Source: Undaria pinnatifida
Taxonomy: Eukaryota; Sar; Phaeophyceae; Laminariales; Alariaceae
DNA length: 64,000 nucleotides
Direction: 5' to 3'
NCBI GenBank assembly: GCA_012845835.1
Contig: JABAKD010000015.1
Span: 5,017,778 to 5,081,777, forward strand
A program made the translations under genes and the position numbers. Each line of letters opens with the position of its first letter. Position 1 is the first letter of the stretch. This document shows, in pieces, positions 11,241 to 32,059 of the stretch. The notes beneath the pieces are model-generated. The model saw only the letters and a list, made by a program, of their open reading frames with translations. It ran no database searches and was not told the DNA's origin.

Positions 11241-12910
11241 GCATTGCGGACCCGCCGGCTTCTCCTGTGGCCACGGCCGCTTCTTCGTCACCCTCAGCGC
11301 CCACGGTCGACCAGCCGAGACACCCACCAATCGTCCCTTCGTGCCCGAACTCGGACAACGAGGCCAGCACAACGGCCCCAGACCAGGACACCGATGGCCC
11401 AGACACGGTGACAGCACCAGCGGCTGCTCTGCTTGCTGGGAACAAGGAAGTGAAAACGAGTTCCAAAGCGGCGGTCGTCGGTACATCGACCCTATCGGCA
11501 ACGCCTTTGCCGTTCATTCCTTCCGCCTCCACGACCGAGGCTGCATCGGCGACGGTGGGTGCACCCATCGCAGACGAAAACAGCGCTCGAAATGGAGGAG
11601 ACACCCATGGCGTGGGAGACAGTGTGGCGAAGGCGACATCCACTACCCTATCCTCTGGGCAGGGGGGGGGGGAAGCAGAAGCGCGTGCCGAACGGTCGGG
11701 CGTAGCCAAATTCACGCTATCGGCAACGGCGAAGCCTTTCGCGCCGTCTAGCTACACTCGCGAGGCCGCATCGGCGGCCAGAGAAACTTGGATGAAGAGC
11801 AGCGCCGTTATCTTGGCGAAGGCTAAGGAGAAGGCAGTTGCGGATGCCCGAGCGGAGTTAGGGGCGACCGTTGGCGGCACACCCGAGGAACGGCGTTAAG
11901 CCCGCCACAATGCGGCGGCGGCGGTGGCAGCGGCGAAAACGCCCACGCGACCACAAGGGGCCAACCAGTGGTCCGAAGTGGACGCCTTGACGGAAGGCGT
12001 CTCGGTATGGAGGCTGAGCGGCACGCCGTCTCACATGGAGGAGCTCGCAGCTGCGCAGTGCTATATATCTAGCTGCTTTACCGCCGCCGGGAAGTTTCGA
12101 CGGTCAGATTGCATTGATCACGTCTTGCACCTGAGCATGGACAACCTCACCCTCAACGGCGAGATTACCAACGAGAATGCCATGCGCGGCCGTAAAGCTG
12201 TCCACAGTAGCACCCAGAAACACCTGGAGAAGGCCTTTGAGATGGGAAAGATCGACTCGTCACAGGCCAGCTTCGTGGCCTTTGAGATGGGAAAAATCGA
12301 CTCGTCACAGGCCAGCTTCGTGCCAACAACGACAAAGGTGGACAACGCCTTCTCAGGCTGGTTCAGCCATCTGACGCTGGAAGAGGCGGCAACGCCTCAG
12401 CAGGAGGAAGCACGCCACCTTCAACGAGTTACCGCACGCACCTCGGTGCAAGAAGCATTTGCTGTGCTTGCGATGGAGAAATAAGCTCTCCTCGAATTTG
12501 AAAGGGAGAAGCGCGTCGCTGCTGCCCGGGAGCACAATATGCTGGTCCTTGAACTCCAGCAGAGAAAGGCGATATGGGAGTCACACGCTGGGGCACAGGC
12601 AGCGCGCCAGGCGGAGGCGAGGCGTGTAGAGGGAGAGGCCGGGGCTGCCGCTGCCCGCGAGGAAAAGGCCAAGGCTGCGACTGCTCTCGGACGGCAAAGG
12701 GTGGCGTTGGAAGAGAAACGGAGGCAGGAGACGGCAATTAGAGCCTGCCTTGTCGACACCAAACGGCGCCGTTCTCTAAGAATTCGCCGTTTTGCGCTTT
12801 CACGGGTAACGGAGGAGCGTGAGGACAAGCGAGCATTGTATTTTCCATGCTCAAATCAATTGCGGTATATGTGGTGTGACGGGAAGATTGCCTCTCGGGG
12901 GTGCGAGTAG
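11201..12910 (+). pseudogene. Coiled-coil / low-complexity protein gene with two in-frame TAA stops
   Basis: One plus frame stays open for 1.7 kb except for TAA at 11897-11899 and TAA at 12482-12484, and ends at TAG near 12908. The first part is Ala/Ser/Thr/Pro-rich and probably disordered. The middle part is globular-looking (for example WSEVDALTEGVSVWRLSG and CIDHVLHLSMDNLTLNGE). The last part is a charged Ala/Glu/Lys/Arg coiled coil. The sequence stays protein-like on both sides of each stop in the same frame, which favours recent inactivation over chance. Short introns spanning the stops are an alternative, but I see no good donor-acceptor pairs there. Family not recognised. The first listed codon is TTG, so the true start is unknown and may lie in the upstream modules. 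Confidence 0.55.
12233..12322 (+). repeat. 45-bp in-frame tandem duplication
   Basis: Two copies (12233-12277 and 12278-12322) of a 45-bp unit encode AFEMGKIDSSQASFV twice in the pseudogene. They differ by one base, so the duplication is recent. Confidence 0.95.
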
Positions 12911-15244
12911 GTGGATTTCATTGGTTGCATGCTTCGTCCAAAAAAACGACGAATCGCGTTGAAACCAACAATAAAACTAAAAACACGTAGAAGCACGGTG
13001 GGCGGCATATTGGGTTTGTGCGAGGGTGTTCTGTTCATCTTTCCCGCCTCTCAAGCCGAACGAAAGGAAAATAGCTAGACCTTAGGCATCGGTCTACGCG
13101 AGAGATGGGGAGACGGAGTGATAAACGTCCTCCTTGTCACAGGACCACCTCATAAATAGAAAAATCTAACGTTTATCGAGGGCTGCAAATGTGGGGAGAT
13201 TGTGCCGAGGCGGAGGAGGCTTGCGATTGCAAAGCTAGTCACGTACAGTAGTGCTCTCCCTCCTCGCCGTGTATCGAGCATCTGTGCTTAGCAGAGGCGG
13301 CGCCAGCGTGAGAAGGCATGTCTGCGACCGCTGGCCTCGAGAAGGGAGCTAACATGCCGTAAGCCGTTAAGATATTGTTATCAACTAGGTGCGCTGATGT
13401 TGCGCAGCAGTTATTTCTTGAGTGGGCTGGGAATAGGCACTCATGTTGAGCAACATGAAGTGTTTGTCGGAGGGGGGTATGTCGCCCGCGAGCAATGCGT
13501 GAGACTTGCGTGAATACCATGAGTCGGGGCGCGCATGGGTGACGTGTAGATAGATATCACGGTACGTACTGACTCCTGATTTTCGCAATATGCGGGCCCC
13601 ATGGCAACGGTAGACGCAGCAGATGTGTGAGGACGACGATGAATGCATCAGACGCGACCCCGTCCCCGCCTCTTGCGAGTGTTTGTTTTCCACTACTTTC
13701 TCTGAGGGCAGCTCGTTTAACGCCTTTATAACTACACCGGCATATTTTGCCCAACTTGTTACGATTAGAGTATTACGGGGGGGAAATGAGCCGGTTAACT
13801 AGCCCCTTCAGAACTGTAGGCACGTTTTGGGGACAAACTACTTGGATTTAGTATCGGCTATTTCTTGCCGTATTGAAAGGGGTTAGTTTCCCTCCAGGCG
13901 ACCGTGGACAAAACTGATTGTTCATGGCGCGCAATTTCGATGCGCTCTTGTTGCCGATGTACATAGCGTATACCACGCACGAGCAAAACTATTGGGAGCG
14001 CTACTGTAGGAGGTTTCAATACCCGTTTCGAAGGAAGGGAGGGGGGGAGGCGGGGGGCGGGGAGGATGGCATATACTCGCCGCTTTCGTAGTGCCTGATC
14101 CATTGCCTGCAGGCCACGTGAAAGTAGCGGGTTAACGATGGGGTCCTCTGGATAATGGCAAAATACGATCGACCCAGATCGGCGCGATGAGATTGCCTGT
14201 CACCGTGTGCGGGTTGTCTTGGGAGCAGTGTTTTTTTTTCTCGTTTGTATGGTTTGACGTTCTATATAGAAACAAACGTGTTGGCCAGCGTGGTAGGACG
14301 TACAGCCCATTCGCGTAACAACTGCAGTATTTCGAGTTAGCGGCACGTTCCCGTCTTATTGGCGGTTGACTGTGACCCGCTGAAGAGTCGCATGCGGTTT
14401 GTTTACAGACGTAATATTATTTCCCGCTTTGCATGATGAGCAATGGAATCCGTGGGGCTTATCCTGTGGCGTTTCTTTTTTTTTCTGGGTGCTTACCAGC
14501 GCGTGTTGTGCTGTTCTTTGCGTGCTTAGGGGCAAAACATTCCAACTACGGTTTCGTTTTCTCGTAGTTTTTCGGTGCTGTGGTGTTCAGCCGGAGCCGC
14601 GATATCTCGTTAAAGAATCGTGGTCTAGCAGCGTTCATTGGTGGATTTTACGACCTGCGAGGGCTCCAAAGATTCTGCTGTACATGTTCAATATTATTAT
14701 TGGCAGATGACTAAAGCTCGCGCTCGATTCGCGCACAGACGGCGACTTTTTGTCCTCTAAGTCGGACAAATACGCAAAATAATTGTTGGTGATGTCATGT
14801 GCCGTTGTTCTCGTGTGCCAGTTTTTTTGCGGTGCGCGTTGTGTTGATACTGTGCTTTTGTGTATACCAGTATGGGACATATATTTCCGTGGAGTATCCC
14901 AACTGAAACGATTAAATAGGCCCCCACCGAGAGTGTTGTGGTTGTGAGCCGATGGAACGTTTCACGCGTCGGGGGTGGGGGGTAGAATTGCAGCCTGTGT
15001 GCGAGTTTGCGTGGCGTGTCGAAATGGTGTTGTTGCCATTGTAGTTCAGTGTTTGGCGTGTCGGAGGCGGGGACAAGTTGGTCAACTTCGCGCCCCCTCC
15101 CTCCGGTTGCGAGCAACTACCTAGTAATCATATGACCCATCTGGTCGAGCAAAACGTCTACTGCCGTCGGCTTGCAGCTACGGCATCCGTTACCAAGACT
15201 GCACTGCAGAGTCTTTAGCCAGGGCACAGCGCAGTATCATGACA
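12911..15244. other. Intergenic stretch, one decayed MITE-like patch
   Basis: Near 13795-13880 a degenerate copy of the TTAA-ended MITE family is visible (GTTAACTAGCCCCTTCAGA, then TTTTGGGGACAAACTACTT, then GAAAGGGGTTAG). The rest shows only short unsupported frames. Confidence 0.45.
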
Positions 15245-15555
15245 CACTAGGAATAGGCGGCAACCCCGCCACCACGGCGGTGAAGCAAGAAGTTTCCAAC
15301 AGAAGAACAAAATACTCAAGAGACACCAAGAACAAGTCCTGACGATGGTCGTGCTCTTCGTACGACACCCATGTATGGTATCACATGATACAACAGCAGC
15401 AACGTGATAGACCCTGAGTTTAACATACACGAACAACCGCGAATAGCAGCAGCACGACAGACAGCTCACGGGCTTCATGTCGAGCAAGAGAGGCTACGAT
15501 ACATAAAACAGCAGCATCGTCACAAACAGCCGACAAATAAACAACCCAGGATGCC
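15245..15555. repeat. Dispersed repeat, copy 2 of the roughly 315-bp family
   Basis: Partner of 5850-6165 in the same orientation, with the same ordered landmarks. It lies downstream of the TFIIF-beta gene. Confidence 0.7.
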
Positions 15556-16448
15556 GAGAAAAAAAGCGATTGCCTTGAATACAGGGACTTGAGCAAGTAA
15601 TTTCAACTTTTTGGGACTGTTCCCGGGATCGCTCGCCGAGCTTAGCGAGCAGGACCGCGAGACTTCCCAGGTGGCGGCGGGTGGTATGTGCGGAGGCACC
15701 GCCGCGAGCGCATGGCCGTCGGGGTCCTGAGGCGGAAGTTATCAGCCGCAGGGAAAAAACAACTGCGGCTAATCCGCTGGGGACAAGAAGAGATAGCCGC
15801 CTGATCAATAGCCAAAACAGAAACCAAACCCTGGAGAGAATTAAAAAGGAGAATCGCGCCCGCTCTTGCAAAAAAGATGTGACGCGTATCGCCAACAGCA
15901 TCGAGGCCGTCATCTAGAGCGGGCGGCGAAAAACCATTGCGTTGTAAGAGACCCGTGTTTTGTAAAACCATCAAAATCCACTGAGGAACAACGTAAGGAC
16001 TTTGACCCTATGTAACGCCGACTGATGAACTCGAACAACCACCGACGGCCAACGCGGTCGGCCTATAGACGTCAATCATAGCAGACGTCACTCGTGGAAC
16101 TCCTCGCGCTGTGTGCCGTGAGGGCGCACAACATCTTTGAAACCTTCGGGAGGTGATAACTCAACCCCGACCACAGAAGGGTTCTTGCACAACGCACGCG
16201 TGCCTATGGTAGAGCTTCACGCACCAAGCGCGTTTATCAGGGGTGGGTTTGTTTGAACGGCAAGCGCCTCTAGGTGAGCAGAGGCCAACTCGCGTCGCCG
16301 AAAAGGCAACAGCGAAATCACAAGCCGCTAGCATGACCTCCGTTAGCAACTTCGCAACTTCCTATTAACACCAAAAAGAAACGCGACAGCCTACAACATC
16401 CGGCAAGGGGCGAAGGAAAACGCCACAAAAACGAGACTAAACATGCCA
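15556..16448. other. 3' flank of the TFIIF-beta gene
   Basis: Probably contains the 3' untranslated region of the minus-strand TFIIF-beta gene. Frames on both strands here lack family matches, and no clear AATAAA lies close to the stop. Confidence 0.35.
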
Positions 16449-19400
16449 TTATGTCTCGTTGTCGGCGTCCGCCCCCGCCCCCCCGCCTGCCTCGGCCGTA
16501 GTCTTGAACTCCGGTTTGAGCTCCCAGCAGTTTCGGTGCTGTCCGCTTGTGTGCATCCGCGCAATATCTTGGAGGGCATCTCGAAGGTATTTCTAGTGCC
16601 AAGCGCAAACGACGGTACCGTATGGCGAAGGGAACACAAAACCAGGATCAGCAGGGGAAGGGGAGCTTTGATGGCAAGCGCAGTGCCATGGAAGAAGCGT
16701 CGAACGCCAAACACATACAGTAACAGAGGGACGGTGGGACGCCTTTGAAGCAACAACCAACGAACAAAAAGTACTGCAGCGATGCATGAACCACCCGGCG
16801 GGAGAAACAAAAAACGTACCTCGGATTGCTGCAGCTCCTTGTTGAGCTCTTTGAGCATGTACACGTCCTTCTTGGCGAACATTCCGAAGAGTTTCGATCG
16901 CAGCTCTTTCGGTTCGAGTTTCTCCCTTGATCCTTTGTTTCCCTCCCCCTTTGCCGATAGCTTGGCCTAGCAAATCCATCAACGGCAAAGGCACATAAGA
17001 AAATCGATAGCCGCACGGAAGCAGGATAAAGTACCCATGGCAGAAGAGACGCGTGGCTCTCACGGGGCACACCAGGGCTACAAGCACACTCTTCTAAAAA
17101 CTCCCCCGAGTTGTTCATTACCCGAGCATGGTACGCCGACGGGTCGAAATATGCCATGTGTTCCTGCCCGACACTGACGCTCGTGGCAGACAAGCGTTCC
17201 GACTACAGCGCGCACCCTCCTCCTCATCAGGGGAGCATTAACTCTTCCTCTCAGGTCATGTTCAAGCCTACATATTCAGCTATCCCACAATAACCCCGAC
17301 CACGATAGGCAAGCGAGAAAGCCGCACCTGCTGTGCAGCGTGGAACGCCGAGTCGAAGGCGGTACCTTTGCGGGCCATATTTTCTCTCGCCGCCTTATGC
17401 ACCTCCGACATGGCCACCGGTTCAGTCGTGCTGCACGACAAGCGCAACATGTGAATAACATGATCAAAGTTGCGCGTTTTGAGATTGCCCAGAGCTGCAG
17501 CACGCACGTGCAAGCGTGCTCGGCCTTAAGAGAAAACCTTCCTAATGTAGCCTGTTTCATGTCGAGAGATCAAGAACGAGCGCTTTGGGCAAGAAACATA
17601 CCGGTGCATGCCATAACGAGGCGCGATGAACTATAATTGACAAGCCCGTGGACCTCTTGTAAGTGAAATTCGCCTGAACGCTGCCCCAGGCCCCAACAGG
17701 TCGTTATGCAGAGACCAAAAACGGAAACGATAGAATAGTTTCATGACGCCACGTTTGCTGACATCGCAACACTGCTCGGAGCTGAACCTCTAACAATTTC
17801 GACAGTTCGCAGCGAAAAAATCAGGACGTCCGCGCATGACAACATCTCCGCAGCTCACCAAAACATCACCCTGACAACTAACAATACAAAAACACATGGA
17901 GGCTGCGACTGCTCCTACGAGAGCGTCGTCAGCGCACCATCATAAACCCTGTCAGCGGCGTACCCAACGCGCAACAGCCGTCGGCGATCGCATCAGAACA
18001 ACGAAACGGCGCTAATGGTACACGAAACGCATGCACCTCCCTCCCTCTCTCCGACGTTCCGTATCCATCACGCAAACTATGTGAAATGTGGTGCCTAGGA
18101 ACGCCAGACAAATCTCAAATATCATTTTATCCGTCCTAGAAAAAAGCGTATGAGAAGCAAAGGGAGGAAGAGCGGCGCCAATGTCGTTCTCACCGCGCTT
18201 TGATGGTGTTAGCGACCAAGCGCCGCTTGGAAAACTTGGTGTAAGCCTGACCGGTCTCCGGCTTCATGAAGTATTGCCGCTTGATCGTAGCCGCGATCGC
18301 AGCCGTGCCTACGTGGGGACAGAAAATAAAAGAGCAATGGAAGGACAGAACGCCAACAAACGCCAGCGAGGGCACGGCGCGGGACATCCGCAGAGCGGGG
18401 GGGGGGGAGGGGGGTGGAACATGTCAGGATATTTGCAGTGCAAGAACGACTCATAGGATAAATTTGGATTTCGTTCATACTATATGGAAGGCGGTTTACT
18501 AGGATACGAAACCGTCAGTACAGGCAGCTTCAACGCCTGTTCTGTGAGAGGTTAATTCACTCTGTTTTTGCTCTACCCCGATATCTGCTCAGCGCCAGCT
18601 CCTGCATGATCTACTGCTGCATCGCCGACAGGGTTCTCGACAGAACACAAAAACTATGGGAACGCTGCGCTGTACGCCGACGCATGCCTCCTACGCTCGG
18701 GCTGCAAGACCGGCGGATAGAATACACCCATGGTACACGGCACGTGCATAGGTGACCAAGAGATACGAGGCCACAAAGCAGCAGTAGCAGCTGGCAACCA
18801 GGGTCGACAGCTGATACCAGGATGCTTGTCTCCTACAGACAGGCCCCGGGATACCGATTGCTTGATTTCCACACGACAACATGTAAGGCATTCCTCTGGA
18901 GGGGAATGGAACAAGGAAGCCCCGCCGAGGCCGCCGTGATATCGGTGTATCCCGCAGCCTCACACCCGACAACCCCACCACCAACCGCCATAGCAGCTAG
19001 TGTTGTGTGCCCGCAAACGCCCGGACAGAGAGCATCACCGCAGTGGAGAGCACCTTGGCGTTGGCGTGGGCCAAATAGTCAACGATAACGTATCTACCAA
19101 TTAGGGGCAAAGACACAGCTTTCGCGCGGACTTTTTGTCACTGTGCGCTTACGTCTACACGCGTCTGGCGTTTCTCAGCTGCCCGGGCGGCGCGATCACT
19201 ACGCCGGCTACGTGGCACTTTAAAGCTACTGCATTTCCTCGCGTCCTCTGACCACGAACGCGAGACAATCGAGAAACCATTTTCTCACCCACGGTGCCTT
19301 TCGGTGGTCTCGTGAAGGCCAGAGCGTCCTCGATATCTCTCTGCTTCATCAACCAATAATCCCCTAGCTCCGCCGTCGCACCTCCTTTGAAATGTGTTAC

Positions 19401-20706
19401 CATTCCCTACCGAAACAAGAACACCCGCATGCACCCACACGCGTGACGCAGGTTAGCGGCACGAACAAAACCAGTTGAGCAAGGGATCAGGTGTGCACGT
19501 ATGAAGAGAGCGGACGCGGGGGAAGGGGGGCTGGGGGAGGGCAGCGGCGATAACAGCGGACATAACTCCTCAACCGCGACGAAGGCGTTTCTGCGCGAGT
19601 CTGCCACGCGCACGCTCGCACACGGCATCAGCACGCAGAGAGAGCTCTAACCACGGCAACGGTGACGACATTCACAAAGCCCAAGAGGGAGATGCTTCTG
19701 GCACACATCGTCCTAGAGATGCGTGCAGAGCACGAGGCGCCGACGACACAAACAACAACAAGCTCGTGTCATATGCATGGAGCACAATCCTAAGAGCGGA
19801 GGTGCGAACCGTCGGAGCGAAACCCCTTGCACAAGGGGCTGCCACCCACTTGCAAAGACAGCGAGCGACGCGATCCGCGCCACACCCCAAAAAGAGAAGC
19901 AAATCACACGAGCGCCTCGTTTCGGGATCGGCGATCCGCTTACCCCGTTCTTCACGCGCATGGTCTCCTCCTCTACCACCGTCCCATCCGGCTTCTTCCG
20001 CCGGGTGGTCCTCACCACGAGCTCGCCAACCTTCGCTCCCGGCTCGAGTCCTTCCCAAGCGTTCCAAACGCTTGGCTGTCGAGGGGGTGTTTTGATAGGA
20101 CGAGCACGGAGCGATCAGCGCGTCGTGTTGTTACGTTAGACACGAATCGACAAGGCGTGCGCATGTAGGTACATAGGCAAGAACGAAGAAAGCGACCAAA
20201 ACATGACGAGGCACAGCGAAGGCCTTGATCGAAAACGGGAGAGGAAGGGGGGCGGGCGCGGGATCACAACGAGCCGACGCTGTGAGAGGCGATTGCCGCG
20301 GCGCCGAGCACGGCGGGTGGGTGACACGGTCTATTCAGGTCGGCCATACGAGCCCCTCCGGGGCAACAAGGGGGGGGGTCGAGAGCGTGACTAGTATCCA
20401 CGGGGGAACGCAACGGACGCGTACCGTTACAGCGCTTGCTCAGCGCTAGAGCAGTGTGATCGGCACCGAGGGCGGTCGCTACAAGACCAAAAGAACGAAC
20501 GCTAATAATACAATTAGTAGGAAATTTAGCTATAGTTCACTTGCGTGCGCCTGCCTGTGTTAAATACCCAGTTGCTCCGTTTTGTTTTTTGGCACCGTGA
20601 GTAGATCTGGGCAACCGCGGCGGTAGCTTACCGTACACTTCACCAGCCAGCAGGCGTCGCTGGCATTTTGCAGCGATAACTCGTTCTTCGGTACCTTCCG
20701 CGGTGC
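16449..20706 (-). CDS. GTF2F2: General transcription factor TFIIF, beta subunit (RAP30), seven exons, first exon missing
   Basis: TFIIF-beta pairs with TFIIF-alpha to escort RNA polymerase II to promoters in the nucleus. Minus-strand exons with matching phases are 20706-20632, 20075-19944, 19406-19289, 18308-18194, 17430-17328, 16966-16820 and 16592-16449, giving 277 residues and a TAA stop. All introns are GT-AG. The N-terminal dimerisation domain shows NELSLQNASDACWLVKCT, joined across an intron to PSVWNAWEGLEPGAKVGEL, matching the family W-L-V-K-x-P pattern. The middle has QYFMKPETGQAYTKFSKRRL and ANTIKAR (family KFDMKP...KTR). The C-terminal winged helix has LRSKLFGMFAKKDVYMLKEL, then YLRDALQDIARM and CWELKPEFK. 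Its length is close to the usual 250-280. The initiating exon is not certain: ORF-like sequence ending in a GTGAGT donor near 20788 is in phase but has no ATG. The family call is strong; no paralogue is seen. Confidence 0.9.
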
Positions 20707-23217
20707 CTACGAGAAGAGAAAAGGGAAAACGAGGGGACACGGTGGCGGTAGCTATCGTTAGCGCCTCGTGCACGGCTGCCACACTCACGCCAGGGCAGAG
20801 GCGGGCGAGCCGCGTATAGTGCACAGTATCATACTGAATCCGCGACACTACCTTGGTTGGCGCGACACCTACGTACGAGAAAGAACGAGCACTTGCGAAA
20901 ATCTGCTATCGTTATAATTTATTAACAGTACAGGCGTGTATCTTTAACGCAGATAATATTCGGATCTTGACCACGCCAATAGATACGAGGAGCACAAAGA
21001 AAGCACGCAAAATTATTGGCAGCGCGCCGAGCTCTCCCCCCGACTCCCCCCCCCTCCTTCCTCCATCCATCCGTCTCCCGCAAACTGACCACGATGACAA
21101 TTTCGCAGCGCTACCTATCCGCTCGGCGGTATTAATTTTCGTAGACGGCTGGGTCGCAAATTACAAAAAATCCACAAGAAGACTTCATTGTTGACGACGC
21201 GTGTTTCTCCAAGCGCACCTTCGGATGATGGAATAGGCCGAAAACGCCTACCGGGCACATCGCATAACAAGGCCTGTTACCCCCTTCCCCCCCGGAGCGG
21301 TTAAATGGCCCGGGTGAGCGAAAACAAGGAATGCGCCCGCCGGACAAACGCGATAAAAGTTACCAGGTAGGGTTTTGGTGGCGTTTTTTATGTTCTTCAA
21401 ACTGTAACTGACGTTGTATTACAAAAAAACAGTACAATGCACCGATATACACTACATCGAATTATACTCCCGAACCCGAGCATATCCCTAAATCCTGAAA
21501 GCACAACTACACCATCAAAGTACACTGCGTTTGAACAGGTCTCTGACCCTAGACGGCGTCGGAGTGTTAGAGGTGGCCGCATTTTCTTATTTTGGCCCGT
21601 CCGGGTAATTCCCGCACCTCTCCGATGAGAATAGCTGAGAGTCAACCAAGGGAGATTGTACCTAAACGTGGTGGAACTGATGGCCAGAACAAAAACACAC
21701 CACGCACACAACCTGGAAATCTCCTTGTTAAAATCCACCCACCTCCGGCTCGTCAATCCCGACGCGCTCCAGTTCTTGCTCTCGCTTCCAAGACATGCCG
21801 GTGGCTGCCGGTGGCTGCCGGTGGCCGGGGGGAAACCCTTCGACAACGAAACGGGTTGGGAGCAAGAGTACAAGCACGAGAAAATGACGCACTCTTCTGC
21901 TTTTACTCGTCGCCATGTACTATTGTTCACCCCGTTGGAACTTCAGATGGAAAAACGCCGAAAAAAATGTGACGATTAGGGGGTGTGTCCCAAGTGCAAC
22001 CCAGGGAGGTGTACGACACGCGCAGCATGATGATACGTATACACTACGAGTACTACCGCCCGCTTTTCATACGTACAAGGTTGATGTGCGTGCGTTCTTC
22101 ACATTAAACTGGTATTTCCATCCATCCAGGAGTCGTCCCTCTATAGTGCGGTATTGAGCGGTAGGGGTTGCAGTTGTTGTATTAGCTAATAGGGTACCGC
22201 TTGAGCTCCTCGGGTGACAGGCTACCGGTTAGTTTGATACCTTTTCGAGTATATTTTATAAAAATTATTTCAAGGACATCAGCCGTGAGTTCGTTCTATT
22301 TAAAATAGGAGTAGCGCATAGAAGTACTGGTCGGATTGCAAGAGCGAACGCTTTCCAAATCATGTTTCGGGTGAGAGAGTGGCCTTTTCATGTTGGGAGC
22401 TCAGAAACTTTCTCCTGCACCCCAACCGTGGGATGACTCTTACATCCAGCACAACCAGTGTCCGTGCTGATGCCACCATGGAGAGACGAGCTCTGTGGCC
22501 ATGAACTACGAGACAGAGGTACAAACTGCAAATACAGCGAGGTGATTTGGCCAAGCACTGAACCGCAGTGAACCCGCGGCGGGAAAAAACAGACGCAAAC
22601 CAGAACACAGACTATTTGGAGCAAAAAGTACGATCGCACTTCTCGCTTTTTAGGTTGCCATACCTGGGTCCCAAATGGTTCAATACCATTATTATTAATA
22701 GTACAGCGGCACAGAGGGAGAGGGTTAAATATGTAGGTGGGGTTGCGCGATGGCCCCGGGAACTTCCGCGCTACTGCTACCGTTAATAGTGTTCACCCTC
22801 GCTGCGTTTTTACGCACACGGATCAAGCCAACACAGGCCTCGAGCCTCGAGCTTTGTTGTCGCGGGCTCGCTCAAAACCAAGTAAGGAGCCATGCGAAAT
22901 AGCTCCAACCAGGGTGCTGTTGCTGCTGCTACGAGTGTGTCGTAACTTGTACGAGTCCCACGGCTCCGGGCTACGAGTAGCCCTCACGATCGACGTCTTG
23001 CCAAAGTGCTGCGCGTATAATACCTGGTATGCCCATAGACAGGATGGCTGCTTGCTAAGCCGGCCCTGCACCAACCCAGCCGTAAAGGGTATTTTAAAAA
23101 ATTGTTTCCATAAGTCAGCTGTGAGTTCGATACTCATATTTGCAAGCTGAGTGATACTCCGGTCGCGCGTTATTACAGATGCAATACAAGTACTCTTTGA
23201 ATATGCATAATATCCGA
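20707..23217. other. Interval between the divergent TFIIF-beta and AUH genes
   Basis: It should contain the 5' ends of both genes. A good GTGAGT donor near 20788 (minus) and the pyrimidine-rich acceptor before 20706 bound a possible 80-bp intron of the TFIIF gene. Near 21800 there is a triple GGTGGCTGCC-type 10-bp repeat. A diverged copy of the AGCTGTGAG dispersed repeat lies at 23085-23178. No other gene is recognised. Confidence 0.4.
22750..22902 (+). CDS. Possible small secreted peptide or signal-peptide exon
   Basis: An ATG frame of 50 residues begins MAPGTSALLLPLIVFTLAAF, a hydrophobic stretch with few charges like an N-terminal signal peptide, followed by basic and cysteine-containing sequence. 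It ends at TAG at 22900-22902. A GTAAGG at 22882 could instead be a splice donor, in phase 0. I found no second exon and no family match, so it may be chance. Confidence 0.2.
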   Translation: MAPGTSALLLPLIVFTLAAFLRTRIKPTQASSLELCCRGLAQNQVRSHAK

Positions 23218-31167
<7,950 letters not shown>

Positions 31168-32059
31168 AACTCAACTACAAAGCAGACCTCCGGGACACAT
31201 TGTGGACTACTTGGTTCTTCACGTATTTCGTTCTTATCGGTGTTTGTGGCTAGTTGCTTTTAACCGTTATTGGTACATATCATGGTCCCTGATACCTGTT
31301 TTTTTAGAGTTTGGATGATGGAAATGATGTACGACACTCTTGCTGGTGAACCCCTTCGATGCTGCACTGCACACACGTTTCCGGGGACAAACTACTTGAA
31401 TTTAATGTGGGGACCACTTTTGCAGTGGTAGGTAACGGGGTTCTAAGTTCAACGGGTTGGGCAAGGTTGGAGCCTCCTTGGCCCACTATGTGCAATTCTC
31501 GTGTGCACGTGGTGCATGTTGGTATATGTTGAGGGACGGGATTTAAAAATGTCTAGGTCCATGCCGCTCCCAGATGTTGCGACGGGGTGCATGCGTGCGT
31601 ATGTATACCTGTTTTGTGCCGGTTTTTAGGTGGCGTTGGCCAATCGTGTGCTGGTCCTGGGTTGGCTCAGTGAAGGCTCCACATACATTAGGCAGATATA
31701 TTTTTGCGTTTTTCTACGAGGTCGGCGACAAGCTCCGGCATGGCATGATCCGTGGCGGATTGAGGTGCAGACCGTATCTTTTTGGTTTTTAATCATCGTG
31801 TGACAAACTGGTGGTAACCAACAGCCAGCGGACAGACAAGGTGCTGAGGCGTGGCGCTCGGCGATGAGGGCACCAGGGCACCCGAGAAGTTTACCCCTGT
31901 ATATACAAGTTACTGCCTGCACCCACATTTTCGGCAACAAAGTACTATATGATTGCATTATTGCACTACTGACTACTAAAGGTGGTGCATTTTACCCAGT
32001 AAATATATCTTATTCAGGTGTTTACCATTGGTGGTATACTGTAGGAATGAGAACAGATA
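31168..32059. other. 3' flank of AUH and decayed MITE patch
   Basis: It should contain the AUH 3' untranslated region. Near 31350-31440 there is a decayed relative of the TTAA-ended MITE (ACCCCTTCGATG, GGGGACAAACTACTTGAATT, GTAACGGGGTTC). No gene recognised. Confidence 0.4.

Noticed and set aside
11044-11751. Alternative long frames on both strands over 11.0-11.75 kb
   Set aside because: They overlap the frame that stays protein-like across 11201-12910 and continues in the same phase past both stops.
16443-17193. Plus-strand and other-frame minus-strand frames over 16.4-17.2 kb
   Set aside because: They are shadows of the TFIIF-beta exons and the introns between them.
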